From NCBI GenBank assembly GCA_043819695.1, contig JBDREM010000004.1, forward strand, positions 1 to 13,447: 13,447 nucleotides of DNA, given 5' to 3'. Both the position numbers and the translations under genes were made by a program. The notes beneath the pieces are model-generated. The model had not been told where the DNA came from. It saw only the letters and a program-made list of their open reading frames with translations, and ran no database searches. Origin of the DNA: CAYLQD01 sp043819695. Its GTDB lineage: Bacteria > Planctomycetota > PUPC01. Below are positions 1 to 5,877 of this stretch, in pieces. Numbering within the stretch: the stretch's first letter is position 1; each line of letters begins with the position of its first letter.

Positions 1-333
1 GACCTGCGTAGTGGTCCCGTCACCTGAGTTTATGAAGACACCTTGCCATTGCAGCGTCCCGCTCGTGTTGATATCGAGCGTGGCCGAGCCAAGTGTGGCC
101 CCGCCGACAGAGAAGTATGAAGCGTGGGTCGTCGACTGGGCCCCGCCGACCGTGAAGGTATCCCCGCCGCCGATGTCCGGAAGGTCGCTCGCGCTGGCGT
201 CCGGGGTCCAGTTGGTGCCCGTACCCCAGTTCGTGCCGCCGCTGCCGTTGAAGTCGTACACCACGGCCTCGGCCACGCCGGCCATCCCGATCAAGCCAAC
301 CATCGCCACAATTACCATCATTCTCGTCTTCAT
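1..333 (-). CDS. Secreted protein, N-terminal part (cut by window edge)
   Basis: The first 111 codons of an exported protein are present; the 3' end lies beyond position 1. It opens with a clear signal peptide (MKTR, hydrophobic core MMVIVAMVGLIGMAGV, likely cleavage after AEA near residue 23). The mature part starts VVYDFNGSGG and contains a TNWGTGTNWTPD stretch followed by Gly/Thr/Ser-rich beta-strand-like sequence. That NW-T/S-P opening is common in planctomycete passenger-like or PEP-CTERM surface proteins, but the tail is not visible, so PEP-CTERM membership is inferred from its neighbours. The ATG at 331-333 has a good AAGGAG site (341-346), 7 nt away. It is the last gene of the minus-strand array and lies 404 nt downstream of the microprotein gene ending at 738. 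Confidence 0.75.
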   Translation of the reverse strand, partial: MKTRMMVIVAMVGLIGMAGVAEAVVYDFNGSGGTNWGTGTNWTPDASASDLPDIGGGDTFTVGGAQSTTHASYFSVGGATLGSATLDINTSGTLQWQGVFINSGDGTTTQV

Positions 334-737
334 CTCTCTACTCCTTCTTAGCGGCAGGGGTGAGGGGTCAGGGGTGAGGGGTGAGTGAACCACCCGGACA
401 CCTGCTTCCCGATTCACGTCCTGTCTCTCCTTGCTGCCCCCTTTCAGGGCGACTTGCTGCGTCTTCGGACCTGTCCGCCACCACGGCGGGCAGACGCCCG
501 AAGATGGTGCGTCTCACCGCTCAATCGTCATAAGCAGTCTCTCCTCACTAGTGGACTCCTCCAAGTCCAAGGCCCACGTTCAACGCCAAACGACACAGGT
601 GTAACATCAGAATCTCCTTTCACCGCAGAGGTCGCAGAGCGGCCGCCGTGCCGGCGGCTCGGAGTTGCCTTCGGCAACATCCGCACAGAGAACCATCTGC
701 GTGCTGCCGCTCACTGCGGCTGCCATCTGCGTCCATA
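334..737. other. Spacer with G-rich repeat and dispersed-repeat fragments
   Basis: No convincing gene is present. Next to the downstream Shine-Dalgarno site is a (GGGGTGA)n run. Around 619-640 is a CACCGCAGAGG-TCGCAGAG fragment, a type of short dispersed motif I associate with planctomycete spacers; shorter pieces recur near 693 and 1219. A GTTGCC-TTC-GGCAAC hairpin lies at 664-678 and a GCCGC-N5-GCGGC hairpin near 713-727, both just 3' of the microprotein gene on the minus strand. Confidence 0.6.
357..381 (+). repeat. Potential G-quadruplex, four GGGG runs
   Basis: Four perfect GGGG tracts (357-360, 364-367, 371-374, 378-381) are separated by 3-nt loops (TGA, TCA, TGA). The G-rich strand is the template strand for the gene starting at 333, and the motif ends 11 nt upstream of its AAGGAG site. 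It could form a G-quadruplex in DNA and slow transcription, or it may only be a short tandem repeat. No function is shown by the sequence. Confidence 0.6.
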
Positions 738-896
738 TCACGCGGCTGCCGTCCTCCGCTTCTTGCCGAGCGACTCGGCCGAAACCGTGCTCTTGCACGC
801 GGGGCACTGCCACAGCTCGACCGGCGGCTGCTTGCCGAGCCGCTGCACCGCGTAGAACCGTGCCCGCTCGTGCTTGCAAATCTGTCTTGGCGCCAT
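738..896 (-). CDS. Zinc-ribbon microprotein, copy 1 (52 aa)
   Basis: The product is a 52-residue basic protein starting MAPRQICKHERARF. It carries CxH (Cys7, His9) and CPAC (Cys31, Cys34), a plausible four-ligand zinc site, and between them the core QRLGKQPPVELW (18-29), identical in all five copies in this window. It ends in a short basic/Ala tail. The ATG at 894-896 is preceded by AGGAGG 6 nt upstream (903-908). Differences from the other copies are concentrated at third codon positions, which argues for translation. It is the most diverged at its C terminus (GKKRRTAAA). It lies downstream of a PEP-CTERM gene and upstream of the secreted-protein gene ending at the left edge. A REP-like hairpin sits directly upstream of its ribosome binding site. 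Function is unknown; a nucleic-acid- or protein-binding zinc ribbon is inference from the motif. Confidence 0.85.
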   Translation of the reverse strand: MAPRQICKHERARFYAVQRLGKQPPVELWQCPACKSTVSAESLGKKRRTAAA

Positions 897-912
897 GCCT
901 TACCTCCTACTC

Positions 913-982
913 GCGGAAAGCGGTGACAGGCACGTCTCCGCTCATTTCATTCGCTCCGCAGGTGCCAGTCACCGTTTTCCGC
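913..982. repeat. REP-like palindrome
   Basis: The arms 913-933 (GCGGAAAGCGGTGACAGGCA C) and 962-982 are inverted copies over 21 nt with two mismatches, around a 28-nt loop. A related but degenerate sequence is at 3207-3290 and a truncated one at 4340-4390. It lies 5 nt upstream of the Shine-Dalgarno site of microprotein copy 1, so it would fold in that gene's leader if transcribed. Confidence 0.7.
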
Positions 983-1000
983 ACCTCTGTTCCGTCGGTT

Positions 1001-1175
1001 AATACCCAATACCCAAACCCCAATACCCAATGAAGGTCCAAGCCCAAATCCCCAAAGGTCGCGTGGTCCCGGCTTGAGGCTTGGCCCTTTGGATTTCATT
1101 TGTTATTTGAGCTTTGGCCTTTGTCATTATTCGTCCTCTTGCTCTTGCTCTCTCGCCACGAAGACACGCAGGCAC
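1001..1175. repeat. Dispersed repeat, copy A
   Basis: This stretch closely matches 5708-5877, with small indels. Landmarks in order are CCCCAATACCCAATGAA, AAATCCCCAA, GGTCGCGTGG, CTTGGCCCTTTGGATTTC, TTTGTCATT and CTCTTGCTCTTGCTCTCTC, ending in a CCACGAAGACACGCAGG-type motif. It is lower in GC than its surroundings. On the minus strand it reads as short open frames that are not genes. Such elements recur in planctomycete-type spacers, which I recall rather than see here. Confidence 0.8.
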
Positions 1176-1271
1176 GAGGGGCCGCCTGCCGCGCCACCTC
1201 GCGGCGAACATTTTCCACCGCAGAGGCGGACCGAAGACGGCCCGTCGCCGAGCCCTGTTGTTGTCCGGCGG

Positions 1272-1291
1272 GGCAGACATTCCTGTCTGCC
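1272..1291. repeat. Short hairpin, 7-bp stem
   Basis: GGCAGAC and GTCTGCC flank a 6-nt loop (ATTCCT), a perfect 7-bp stem with no T-tract. It resembles the short bulleted hairpins at 5451-5494. Confidence 0.5.
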
Positions 1292-1370
1292 GACCGGCCT
1301 GTTTGGTCCCGCGCGGCAATCGGCTGATTGGCGTGCCGATCAGCCGCCGCCGCATCGGAGCCCTTCTGGT

Positions 1371-1400
1371 CCCGCCCGGGAGCTTCCGCCCCCGGACGGG
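1371..1400 (-). terminator. 3' hairpin after PEP-CTERM gene (terminator-like)
   Basis: The minus-strand RNA reads CCCGUCCGG, a 12-nt loop, then CCGGGCGGG: a 9-bp stem with one U-G pair, 42 nt past the stop at 1442. The same stem recurs at 3370-3400 and 4465-4495 at nearly the same distance from stop codons. No U-tract follows, so it may be a non-canonical terminator or an RNA stabiliser. Confidence 0.45.
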
Positions 1401-1441
1401 GCTTGCGTCGGAGCACGGCAGCAGGCCGCGCCCCTGCAACG

Positions 1442-2296
1442 TTACGAACGCTTCCTCCGAACGGCCAGGAGCGCCAGCCCGATCAGGCCCAGGCCGGCCG
1501 GCTCGGGGATCGGCTCGACCGTGAGCAGCTTGTCCTTGCTGATCATGAACGCCTGCCCGGGTGCGATGCTCCGCTCCGACCACTGAAACGCCCAGGTCAG
1601 GTCGGCCGGGCCGTGACCAACCTTGGAGCCGTCGAGATCGTCTATGCCCCCGTTTGTCAGTTTATCGAAGGTGGTCGAGAAGACTGCCACCTCGCTCAGG
1701 TCGGGGCTGCCGGTCGTCACGGTCTCAGACAGTGTGATCAGGGCCGGACCGTAGCCGGTCTGCAGGACCCTGTTGCCGCCCGTGATCGCGATGCTGTGGT
1801 CGAGATCGTCGCCGCTCAGGTCGAAATCCGAGTACTGAAAGATGTCGAACGTCAGCGTGCTGTTGCTGAGGTTCGTCACCTTGACGTTCTCCATCAGGTC
1901 GGCGGACAGGAGGCCGGCCCCGCTCGTCAACATATACGTGACCTGAACGGAGAACCTGGGCGGGTCGGCCGGGTCGGCCCGCTCCTCCGTGTAGGTCAGG
2001 ATCGCGAGGTTCGGCATCACCGGAATCTGAAGGACGTTCGGCGTGCCGAGCTCGTCGATGGAGTACTCGCGCGCGTTCCACTCGGGAAGGTTTGTCCTGA
2101 ACCAGAACCACTGGTGCTCCAGGACGGACAGCTCGCCGATCGACCAACCGAACACGCCGAGCGAGCTCTCCGTCTCTATCTTCACCGTCGAGCTGCCGTC
2201 GGCCAGCGTGACCACGCCGCCGTATGCCGCCCCACTCAGGCCGACGAGAATGCCCATCGCCGCCGCCATCACCACCGACCTCGTTAGCTTCTTCAT
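1442..2296 (-). CDS. PEP-CTERM sorting-domain protein (284 aa)
   Basis: This is an exported protein expected to be processed by an exosortase. The signal peptide starts MKKLTRSVVMAAAMGILVGL with likely cleavage after residue 26. The body (about 27-260) is beta-rich, with VTLADGSSTVKIE near the start, QWFWFRTNLPEWNAREY, and VKVTNLSNSTLTFDIFQYSD. It ends with a textbook tail: PEP at about 264-266, a hydrophobic helix GLGLIGLALLAV, and the basic end RRKRS. The ATG at 2294-2296 is preferred over in-frame upstream starts because GGAGG lies 9 nt upstream and the signal peptide follows at once. The tail, stop region and 3' hairpin resemble those of the gene at 3438-4136 at nucleotide level. Microprotein copy 2 lies 536 nt upstream and copy 1 545 nt downstream. 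The specific role is unknown. Confidence 0.9.
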   Translation of the reverse strand: MKKLTRSVVMAAAMGILVGLSGAAYGGVVTLADGSSTVKIETESSLGVFGWSIGELSVLEHQWFWFRTNLPEWNAREYSIDELGTPNVLQIPVMPNLAILTYTEERADPADPPRFSVQVTYMLTSGAGLLSADLMENVKVTNLSNSTLTFDIFQYSDFDLSGDDLDHSIAITGGNRVLQTGYGPALITLSETVTTGSPDLSEVAVFSTTFDKLTNGGIDDLDGSKVGHGPADLTWAFQWSERSIAPGQAFMISKDKLLTVEPIPEPAGLGLIGLALLAVRRKRS

Positions 2297-2832
2297 CTCA
2301 CCACACCTCCAAATAGTCGTGAAAGTGTCCGTTGCCCACCTGCCGGGCGCCCTGTTCCACACTTTGCCCGCCGATCCGTTCATTTTCGCCCCCTGTTCCA
2401 TTTCTGTGTCCTTTCGTTCGCGCCGTGCGGCGTCGCCCTTTCCAATCCGACCGGTCCCGTGCGGCCACGCCGGCCGCTTGGGCCACATTCAGTATTTAAG
2501 TCCCATAATTCCTCATTGTGCTTACGCCTCTCATGTCGTCGTCAACGGTTGCCTTTTTTCATGGCCCAGCCGTCAGAGGCTGGTACACCCGTGTTCCTGT
2601 TTCACAACTCCTTCTTGCCGCCGTTCGCCCGGGGTCACATTCGCCCGGGCTCTTCTCTCTCACCCTGTCCGGCGGCGTTGGCCGCCACACAGGAACGCGA
2701 CACCGACTCGCTCCGCGGGCCGCGGAAACGAGAATCCCTTTCCCATTTTCCCCGGCTCCGCCAGGGAACCGCCCTTGCCCTCTTTCCTCTACGCCCTTCC
2801 GTCCGCGCTCACCGGGCCCGCCGCTTACTCCG
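2297..2832. other. Spacer between microprotein 2 and PEP-CTERM gene
   Basis: No gene is supported. Around 2487-2560 is a degraded relative of the block found upstream of microproteins 2 and 3: a TTCAG half-site at 2488-2492, then CTCTCATGTCG and AACGGTTGCCTTTTTTC, comparable to CTCCTATGTCC and AACGTGCCTTCATTTTTC at 3129-3160. The rest shows no structure I can name. Confidence 0.45.
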
Positions 2833-2994
2833 TCACGAGGCCGCTACCTGCTTGCGACGCTTGCCGATGCTCTCGGCCGACAGCGTGCCCTTGCACGCCG
2901 GGCAGTGCCACAACTCGACGGGCGGCTGCTTGCCCAGCCGCTGGACGCCGTGGAACCGCGCCCGGTCGTGCGTACACCCTTGACGTGGTGCCAT
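2833..2994 (-). CDS. Zinc-ribbon microprotein, copy 2 (53 aa)
   Basis: The product starts MAPRQGCTHDRARFHGV. It keeps Cys7, His9, Cys31 and Cys34 and the invariant core QRLGKQPPVELW, followed by HCPACKGTLSAESIGK and a basic tail RRKQVAAS. The ATG at 2992-2994 has AAGGAG about 8 nt upstream (3002-3007). It is closest to copy 3, with which it also shares upstream sequence: a TTCAG-GTA-CTGAA palindrome about 108 nt before the start. Downstream, after 536 nt, comes a PEP-CTERM gene. Gly36 replaces the Ser seen in the other copies. It is the same family as copy 1; function unknown. Confidence 0.87.
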   Translation of the reverse strand: MAPRQGCTHDRARFHGVQRLGKQPPVELWHCPACKGTLSAESIGKRRKQVAAS

Positions 2995-3090
2995 ATCACG
3001 ACTCCTTCAGCTCACGCGAGGCGCACGGGCCCTGCAAGACACCATATCCCGTGCCACACCGCAATCCGTGCCCTGACGGCTTCCCATACG

Positions 3091-3162
3091 GACATTTCAG
3101 TACCTGAACAAGCCTTTATCAGCCTGCCTCCTATGTCCGGCACAACGTGCCTTCATTTTTCC
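3091..3162 (-). promoter_or_regulatory. Conserved upstream block with TTCAG-GTA-CTGAA palindrome
   Basis: The palindrome is at 3096-3108. About 18 nt further from the gene comes CTCCTATGTCCGGC, and then an inverted GGCAC-AAC-GTGCC. The same elements in the same order occur at 4810-4875, at a similar distance upstream of microprotein copy 3. This suggests an operator, promoter or RNA element for the microprotein genes, or residue of a duplicated segment; the sequence alone cannot decide. Confidence 0.45.
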
Positions 3163-3206
3163 GGGCGGCTCCGGCGCCGGGGCTTCATTGCCCCGCGCTG
3201 CCATTC

Positions 3207-3290
3207 CCGGAGAGCGGCGACACCTGCGTCTCCGCTCGCCCTCTTGCTCCGCGGGCGGCCGCTCCGAAGGAGCGCGTCACCGTTGCCCTT
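3207..3290. repeat. REP-like element, degenerate
   Basis: It aligns with 913-982 through GGAGAGCGGCGACA, GTCTCCGCTC, TTGCTCCGC and GTCACCGTT. Its long arms have decayed, but it carries its own short hairpin CGCTCC-GAA-GGAGCG (3260-3274). Confidence 0.45.
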
Positions 3291-3400
3291 CGCCGCGACG
3301 GCCGTCCAACCCGCTTCTCACCGGCCACCGGTCAATCACAACTGATGACTGACCGCCAGCCTCTCTCGCCCCGCCCGGAAGCATCTGGCCCCCGGACGGG
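3231..3400. repeat. Direct repeat, copy 1
   Basis: This stretch matches 4340-4495 with the same order of landmarks: TCCGCTCGCC, TTGCTCCGCG, GTCACCGTTGCCCTTCGCC, CGGTCAATCACAACTGATGA, CCTCTCTCGCCCCGCCCGGA and CCCCCGGACGGG. This copy has about 14 extra bases, around the hairpin at 3260-3274. It lies just downstream of a PEP-CTERM gene; the partner lies just downstream of microprotein copy 3. Confidence 0.8.
3370..3400 (-). terminator. 3' hairpin after PEP-CTERM gene (terminator-like)
   Basis: It has the same 9-bp stem (CCCGUCCGG with CCGGGCGGG in the minus-strand RNA) as 1371-1400, 38 nt past the stop at 3438, with a 13-nt loop and no U-tract. Confidence 0.45.
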
Positions 3401-3437
3401 CCCTCCGTTGGGGCGACTGCGGGCCGCCCCTGCAGGT

Positions 3438-4136
3438 TCACGAACGCTTCCTCCGAACAGCGAGGAGCGCGAGTCCCACAAGCCCCAGCCCCGCCGGCTC
3501 GGGGATGATTGGCCCCAGCGCGACGTGCACCGGGCCGGCGAGGTCCGGCATCCAGGTGGCCCCGCCGTCGACCGACAGCTCGGTGAACACGTCGAAGAAG
3601 CTGTCGATATGGTACAGCCCTCCGCCGAGGTCCGTGATGTCCGTTTGCCCCGTCGATGCCTCCTCCTCGTGCTCCCGGATCTCGATGAGCATGCCCCCGA
3701 CGTTGCCCGACAAGCTCATCGAGACGATCTCCGTGGCGAACGTGCCCGTGGTGCTGAGGCGCCTGTTTGTGACGACCGTTTGGACGGGCCCCGTCAGCGT
3801 GACCGCTGTAGCGACGGGGCCGAGACCGATGTCGACCGTCGCGGTGGCATGGAGGACAGAGTCGAACGTTTCGAGCTCGTCGTCGCCGACCGCATCCCGG
3901 ATGGCCCCGGCGAACGCCCGGTGCCGGATGCCCCGCAAAACAATGTTCAGCCCCGGGCCGTCGTACTCGGCATGCACCTGCTGCGGCGTGCGGTACTCGC
4001 CTTCCGTCGGCGGCAGCTCCGCGCTGTTGGTGTCAATCCCTTCCAGGAACTGCGCCCGGGCGCCGCCGGCCGCCAGCACAACAGCCACGCCAATCAGTGC
4101 CACTACCAGTACTTGTCCATTAATGCGAGGTTTCAT
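3438..4136 (-). CDS. PEP-CTERM sorting-domain protein (232 aa)
   Basis: This is an exported protein with a signal peptide (MKPRINGQ, then VLVVALIGVAVVLAAGG, likely cleavage after ARA at residue 28) and a PEP-CTERM tail at about 212-232: PEP, GLGLVGLALLAV, RRKRS. The tail differs from that of the gene at 1442-2296 only by Val for Ile. The body carries EYRTPQQVHAEYDGPGL near the start and SFFDVFTELSVDGGATWMPD before the tail. I recall this SVDGGATW-PD pattern from other planctomycete PEP-CTERM proteins, whose role is unknown. Three close ATGs exist (4151, 4142, 4136). GGAGG at 4144-4148 is 8 nt from the last and too close to the others, so 4136 is chosen. It lies between microproteins 3 and 2 on the same strand. 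Confidence 0.88.
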   Translation of the reverse strand: MKPRINGQVLVVALIGVAVVLAAGGARAQFLEGIDTNSAELPPTEGEYRTPQQVHAEYDGPGLNIVLRGIRHRAFAGAIRDAVGDDELETFDSVLHATATVDIGLGPVATAVTLTGPVQTVVTNRRLSTTGTFATEIVSMSLSGNVGGMLIEIREHEEEASTGQTDITDLGGGLYHIDSFFDVFTELSVDGGATWMPDLAGPVHVALGPIIPEPAGLGLVGLALLAVRRKRS

Positions 4137-4339
4137 CTTCATGTCCTCCATTCCCAACGTTCCACTTTCCTCGCCACATCGCCCACGAGATGCGCCGGCC
4201 GGCCAATGCTCACCTGTCTCATGCGCGCCTCCTTTCCGGTGCAACGCACCTCCGTTCCCGTCGGTCGCGCCCCGCCTTCGGCCGCGCGACCCGAGTCATG
4301 ACGCCCTACGTCTCCTCGTCCGCCGCGCCCCCAGCAACG

Positions 4340-4495
4340 CCTCCGCTCGCCCTGCTTGCTCCGCGCGCGCGTCACCGTTGCCCTTCGCCGCGGCGGCCGC
4401 CCAACCCGCTTCTCGCCAGCCACCGGTCAATCACAACTGATGACTGGCCGCCGGCCTCTCTCGCCCCGCCCGGAAGCACCTGGCCCCCGGACGGG
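4340..4495. repeat. Direct repeat, copy 2
   Basis: This is the partner of 3231-3400, 1.1 kb away in the same orientation. It lacks the insertion that carries the 3260-3274 hairpin. It includes a truncated REP-like piece at its left end and the terminator-like hairpin at its right end. Confidence 0.8.
4465..4495 (-). terminator. 3' hairpin after microprotein 3 (terminator-like)
   Basis: This is the third copy of the 9-bp CCCGUCCGG/CCGGGCGGG stem, 44 nt past the stop of microprotein copy 3 at 4539. No U-tract follows. Confidence 0.45.
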
Positions 4496-4538
4496 CATCT
4501 TCGCCCCTCGCCAGCGACCGGCCCTCCGTCGTGGCCGC

Positions 4539-4700
4539 TTACGCCGCCGCAACCTGCTTACGGCGCTTGCCGATGCTCTCGCCCGACACCGTGCTCTTGC
4601 ACGCCGGGCAGTGCCACAGCTCGACCGGCGGCTGCTTGCCCAGCCGCTGCACGCCGTGGAACCGCGCGCGCACATGTTTGCACACCTGTCTCGGCGCCAT
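4539..4700 (-). CDS. Zinc-ribbon microprotein, copy 3 (53 aa)
   Basis: The product starts MAPRQVCKHVRARFHGV, has the invariant QRLGKQPPVELW core, then HCPACKSTVSGESIGK and the basic tail RRKQVAAA. The putative zinc ligands Cys7, His9, Cys31 and Cys34 are intact. The ATG at 4698-4700 has AAGGAG 7 nt upstream. Val10 replaces the acidic or Gln residue in the other copies. The upstream region shares a block and a 17-bp palindrome with copy 2, and the downstream region carries a hairpin shared with the two PEP-CTERM genes. The PEP-CTERM gene starting at 4136 follows after 402 nt. Function unknown. Confidence 0.87.
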   Translation of the reverse strand: MAPRQVCKHVRARFHGVQRLGKQPPVELWHCPACKSTVSGESIGKRRKQVAAA

Positions 4701-4809
4701 TCAGCAACTCCTTCCTGTCGCCGTCCTCGGCCGTTCCCCGTCACCACGAACGGCACGAAGAACACACGGCCGTATCGCAAGCCCATGCCGCTTGGACGAG
4801 CCTTCTGCC

Positions 4810-4875
4810 TATTCAGTACCTGAATAGCACTTTCCTCATACAACTCCTATGTCCGGCATCTCGTGCCTTCTTTTC
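4810..4875 (-). promoter_or_regulatory. Conserved upstream block with 17-bp palindrome
   Basis: TATTCAG-TAC-CTGAATA at 4810-4826 is a perfect inverted repeat, about 118 nt before the start of microprotein copy 3. It is followed outward by CTCCTATGTCCGGC and an inverted GGCA...TGCC, as at 3091-3162. The palindrome is better conserved than the sequence around it, which fits a protein binding site. Confidence 0.45.
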
Positions 4876-5403
4876 TGACGCCCGGGCCGGCACGCGGGGT
4901 TCCGCGCCCGCGTCACCGATCCCGTTTCGCCTGGCGGGCCCCATGCCCGCCATCGTTGTCCGACGAAGCCCTCCACCCGTCGGAGGGCGACGTCGGATGA
5001 TCGCGTGCGGCCGCCTTCGCCGCCGCACAAGCCCCTTCTGTAACCGGCCGCAGCCAGGCCGGCCGCCGAGGGCCATTCCCTCGGCCGCAGTCGCGTCGCG
5101 GACGTTTCCGTCCCAGTGGCGGCAGCGCCCGGCTTCTCAGGGCGGGGCCCGCCGGCTCAGGCGGAGTTCCGCTCGATCGGGGGCGCGCATCCCCGCACGC
5201 CCCATATCCACGCTATGCGGTACTGCAATACATGATTGGCACGACAACCATCATGCCGCAGCACACGCCTTCTCTTCTTCCACGGCGCCGCCGGGGGCGC
5301 TTGGCCCCCGACAGGGCGCCCTGCATCACCGGGTCCGGACACCCCCGCCCGGCGGCGGCGCGCGGCCCCGCGGGCTTACCGGCCCGTTTCTCTCTGGTCC
5401 CGC

Positions 5404-5494
5404 GCGCCGGCGTTAGCCGGCGCAACGGGGTCACTCGTTCCCGCGTCCCGCACGGCCATCCTGGCCGTGTTTGACCACGGGCAAGATGCCCGTG
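5404..5494. repeat. Cluster of three perfect hairpins
   Basis: They are GCGCCGGC-GTTA-GCCGGCGC (5404-5423), CACGGCCA-TCC-TGGCCGTG (5451-5469) and CACGGGC-AAGAT-GCCCGTG (5476-5494). The last ends 16 nt past the stop of microprotein copy 4 on the minus strand, so the group could end or protect that transcript. None has a T-tract. Short hairpins of this kind recur in planctomycete spacers as far as I recall. Confidence 0.6.
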
Positions 5495-5510
5495 CTGCGG
5501 ACGCGCCGGC

Positions 5511-5672
5511 CTATGCGGCGGCCACCGGCTTGCGTACCTTACCAATGCTCTCGGCAGACACCGTGCTCTTGCACACGGGACACTGCCACAGTTCGACGGG
5601 CGGCTGCTTGCCGAGCCGCTGCACGCTATGGAACCGCGCGCGCTCGTGCCTGCACGTCTGCCTCGGTGCCAT
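5511..5672 (-). CDS. Zinc-ribbon microprotein, copy 4 (53 aa)
   Basis: The product starts MAPRQTCRHERARFHSV, has the invariant QRLGKQPPVELW core, then QCPVCKSTVSAESIGK and the tail VRKPVAAA. Zinc-ligand residues Cys7, His9, Cys31 and Cys34 are intact; Val33 replaces Ala. The ATG at 5670-5672 has a strong AAAGGAGG site about 8 nt upstream. Unlike copies 1-3 it is not followed by an exported-protein gene: the next gene downstream is microprotein copy 3, across an 810-nt spacer. Copy A/B of the dispersed repeat lies just upstream, as it does for copy 1. Function unknown. Confidence 0.87.
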   Translation of the reverse strand: MAPRQTCRHERARFHSVQRLGKQPPVELWQCPVCKSTVSAESIGKVRKPVAAA

Positions 5673-5707
5673 CTGTGTCGCCTCCTTTCAGTCGGCGAAG
5701 CTCAAAT

Positions 5708-5877
5708 GCCCAAGCCCCAATACCCAATGAATATCCAAATCCCCAAGGGTCGCGTGGCCCCCGCTTGGGGGCTTGGCCCTTTGGATTTCATTTGTTATTC
5801 GAGCTTGACCTTTGTCATTGTTCGCTCTCGTCCTCTTGCTCTTGCTCTTGCTCTCTCACCACGGAGCACACGGAGCA
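5708..5877. repeat. Dispersed repeat, copy B
   Basis: This is the partner of 1001-1175 in the same orientation, with near-identical core CTTGGCCCTTTGGATTTC and TTTGTCATTGTTCG, one more CTCTTG unit, and ending in a CCACGGAGCACACGGAG motif. Both copies lie a short distance upstream of a microprotein gene (36 nt here, about 105 nt for copy 1). Confidence 0.8.

Larger units (their letters stand above)
897..1441. other. Repeat-rich spacer
   Basis: No gene is supported. The spacer holds a REP-like palindrome (913-982), copy A of a dispersed repeat (1001-1175), a GGCAGAC-N6-GTCTGCC hairpin (1272-1291) and the hairpin 42 nt past the stop of the PEP-CTERM gene (1371-1400). Open frames here, such as one beginning MTKAKAQITNEIQRAK on the minus strand, are translations of the repeat. 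Confidence 0.6.
2995..3437. other. Spacer with regulatory-like block and direct repeat
   Basis: No gene is supported. The spacer holds the conserved block at 3091-3162, a degenerate REP-like element (3207-3290), copy 1 of a direct repeat (3231-3400) and the terminator-like hairpin at 3370-3400. Confidence 0.55.
4137..4538. other. Spacer with second copy of direct repeat
   Basis: No gene is supported. A GGTGC-AAC-GCACC inverted repeat lies near 4234-4247, next to CTCCTTTCC, and may be a diverged relative of the block at 3129-3150. The rest is mostly the direct repeat at 4340-4495. Confidence 0.5.
4701..5510. other. Long GC-rich spacer, no gene recognised
   Basis: The right-hand half of the copy-3 upstream region holds the conserved block (4810-4875) and a CACGAACGGCACGAAG fragment near 4744. 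From about 4880 to 5400 I see no gene I trust: the open frames on both strands are Arg/Pro/Gly-rich, as expected from GC bias. Three hairpins follow at 5404-5494. Confidence 0.5.

Noticed and set aside
999..1151. Minus-strand peptide starting MTKAKAQITNEIQRAK
   Set aside because: It is a translation of the dispersed repeat; the other copy at 5708-5877 does not keep the frame.
1328..2287. 319-codon plus-strand open frame over the PEP-CTERM gene
   Set aside because: It is antisense to a gene with signal peptide, PEP-CTERM tail and ribosome site.
4813..4839. Eight-codon leader MRKVLFRY ending in the palindrome, with GGAG upstream
   Set aside because: The equivalent block at 3091-3130 has lost the ATG, so the palindrome rather than a peptide is what is conserved.
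5239..5254. TTGGCACGACAACCAT as a sigma-54 site
   Set aside because: It has the -24 half only; there is no TTGC at -12.
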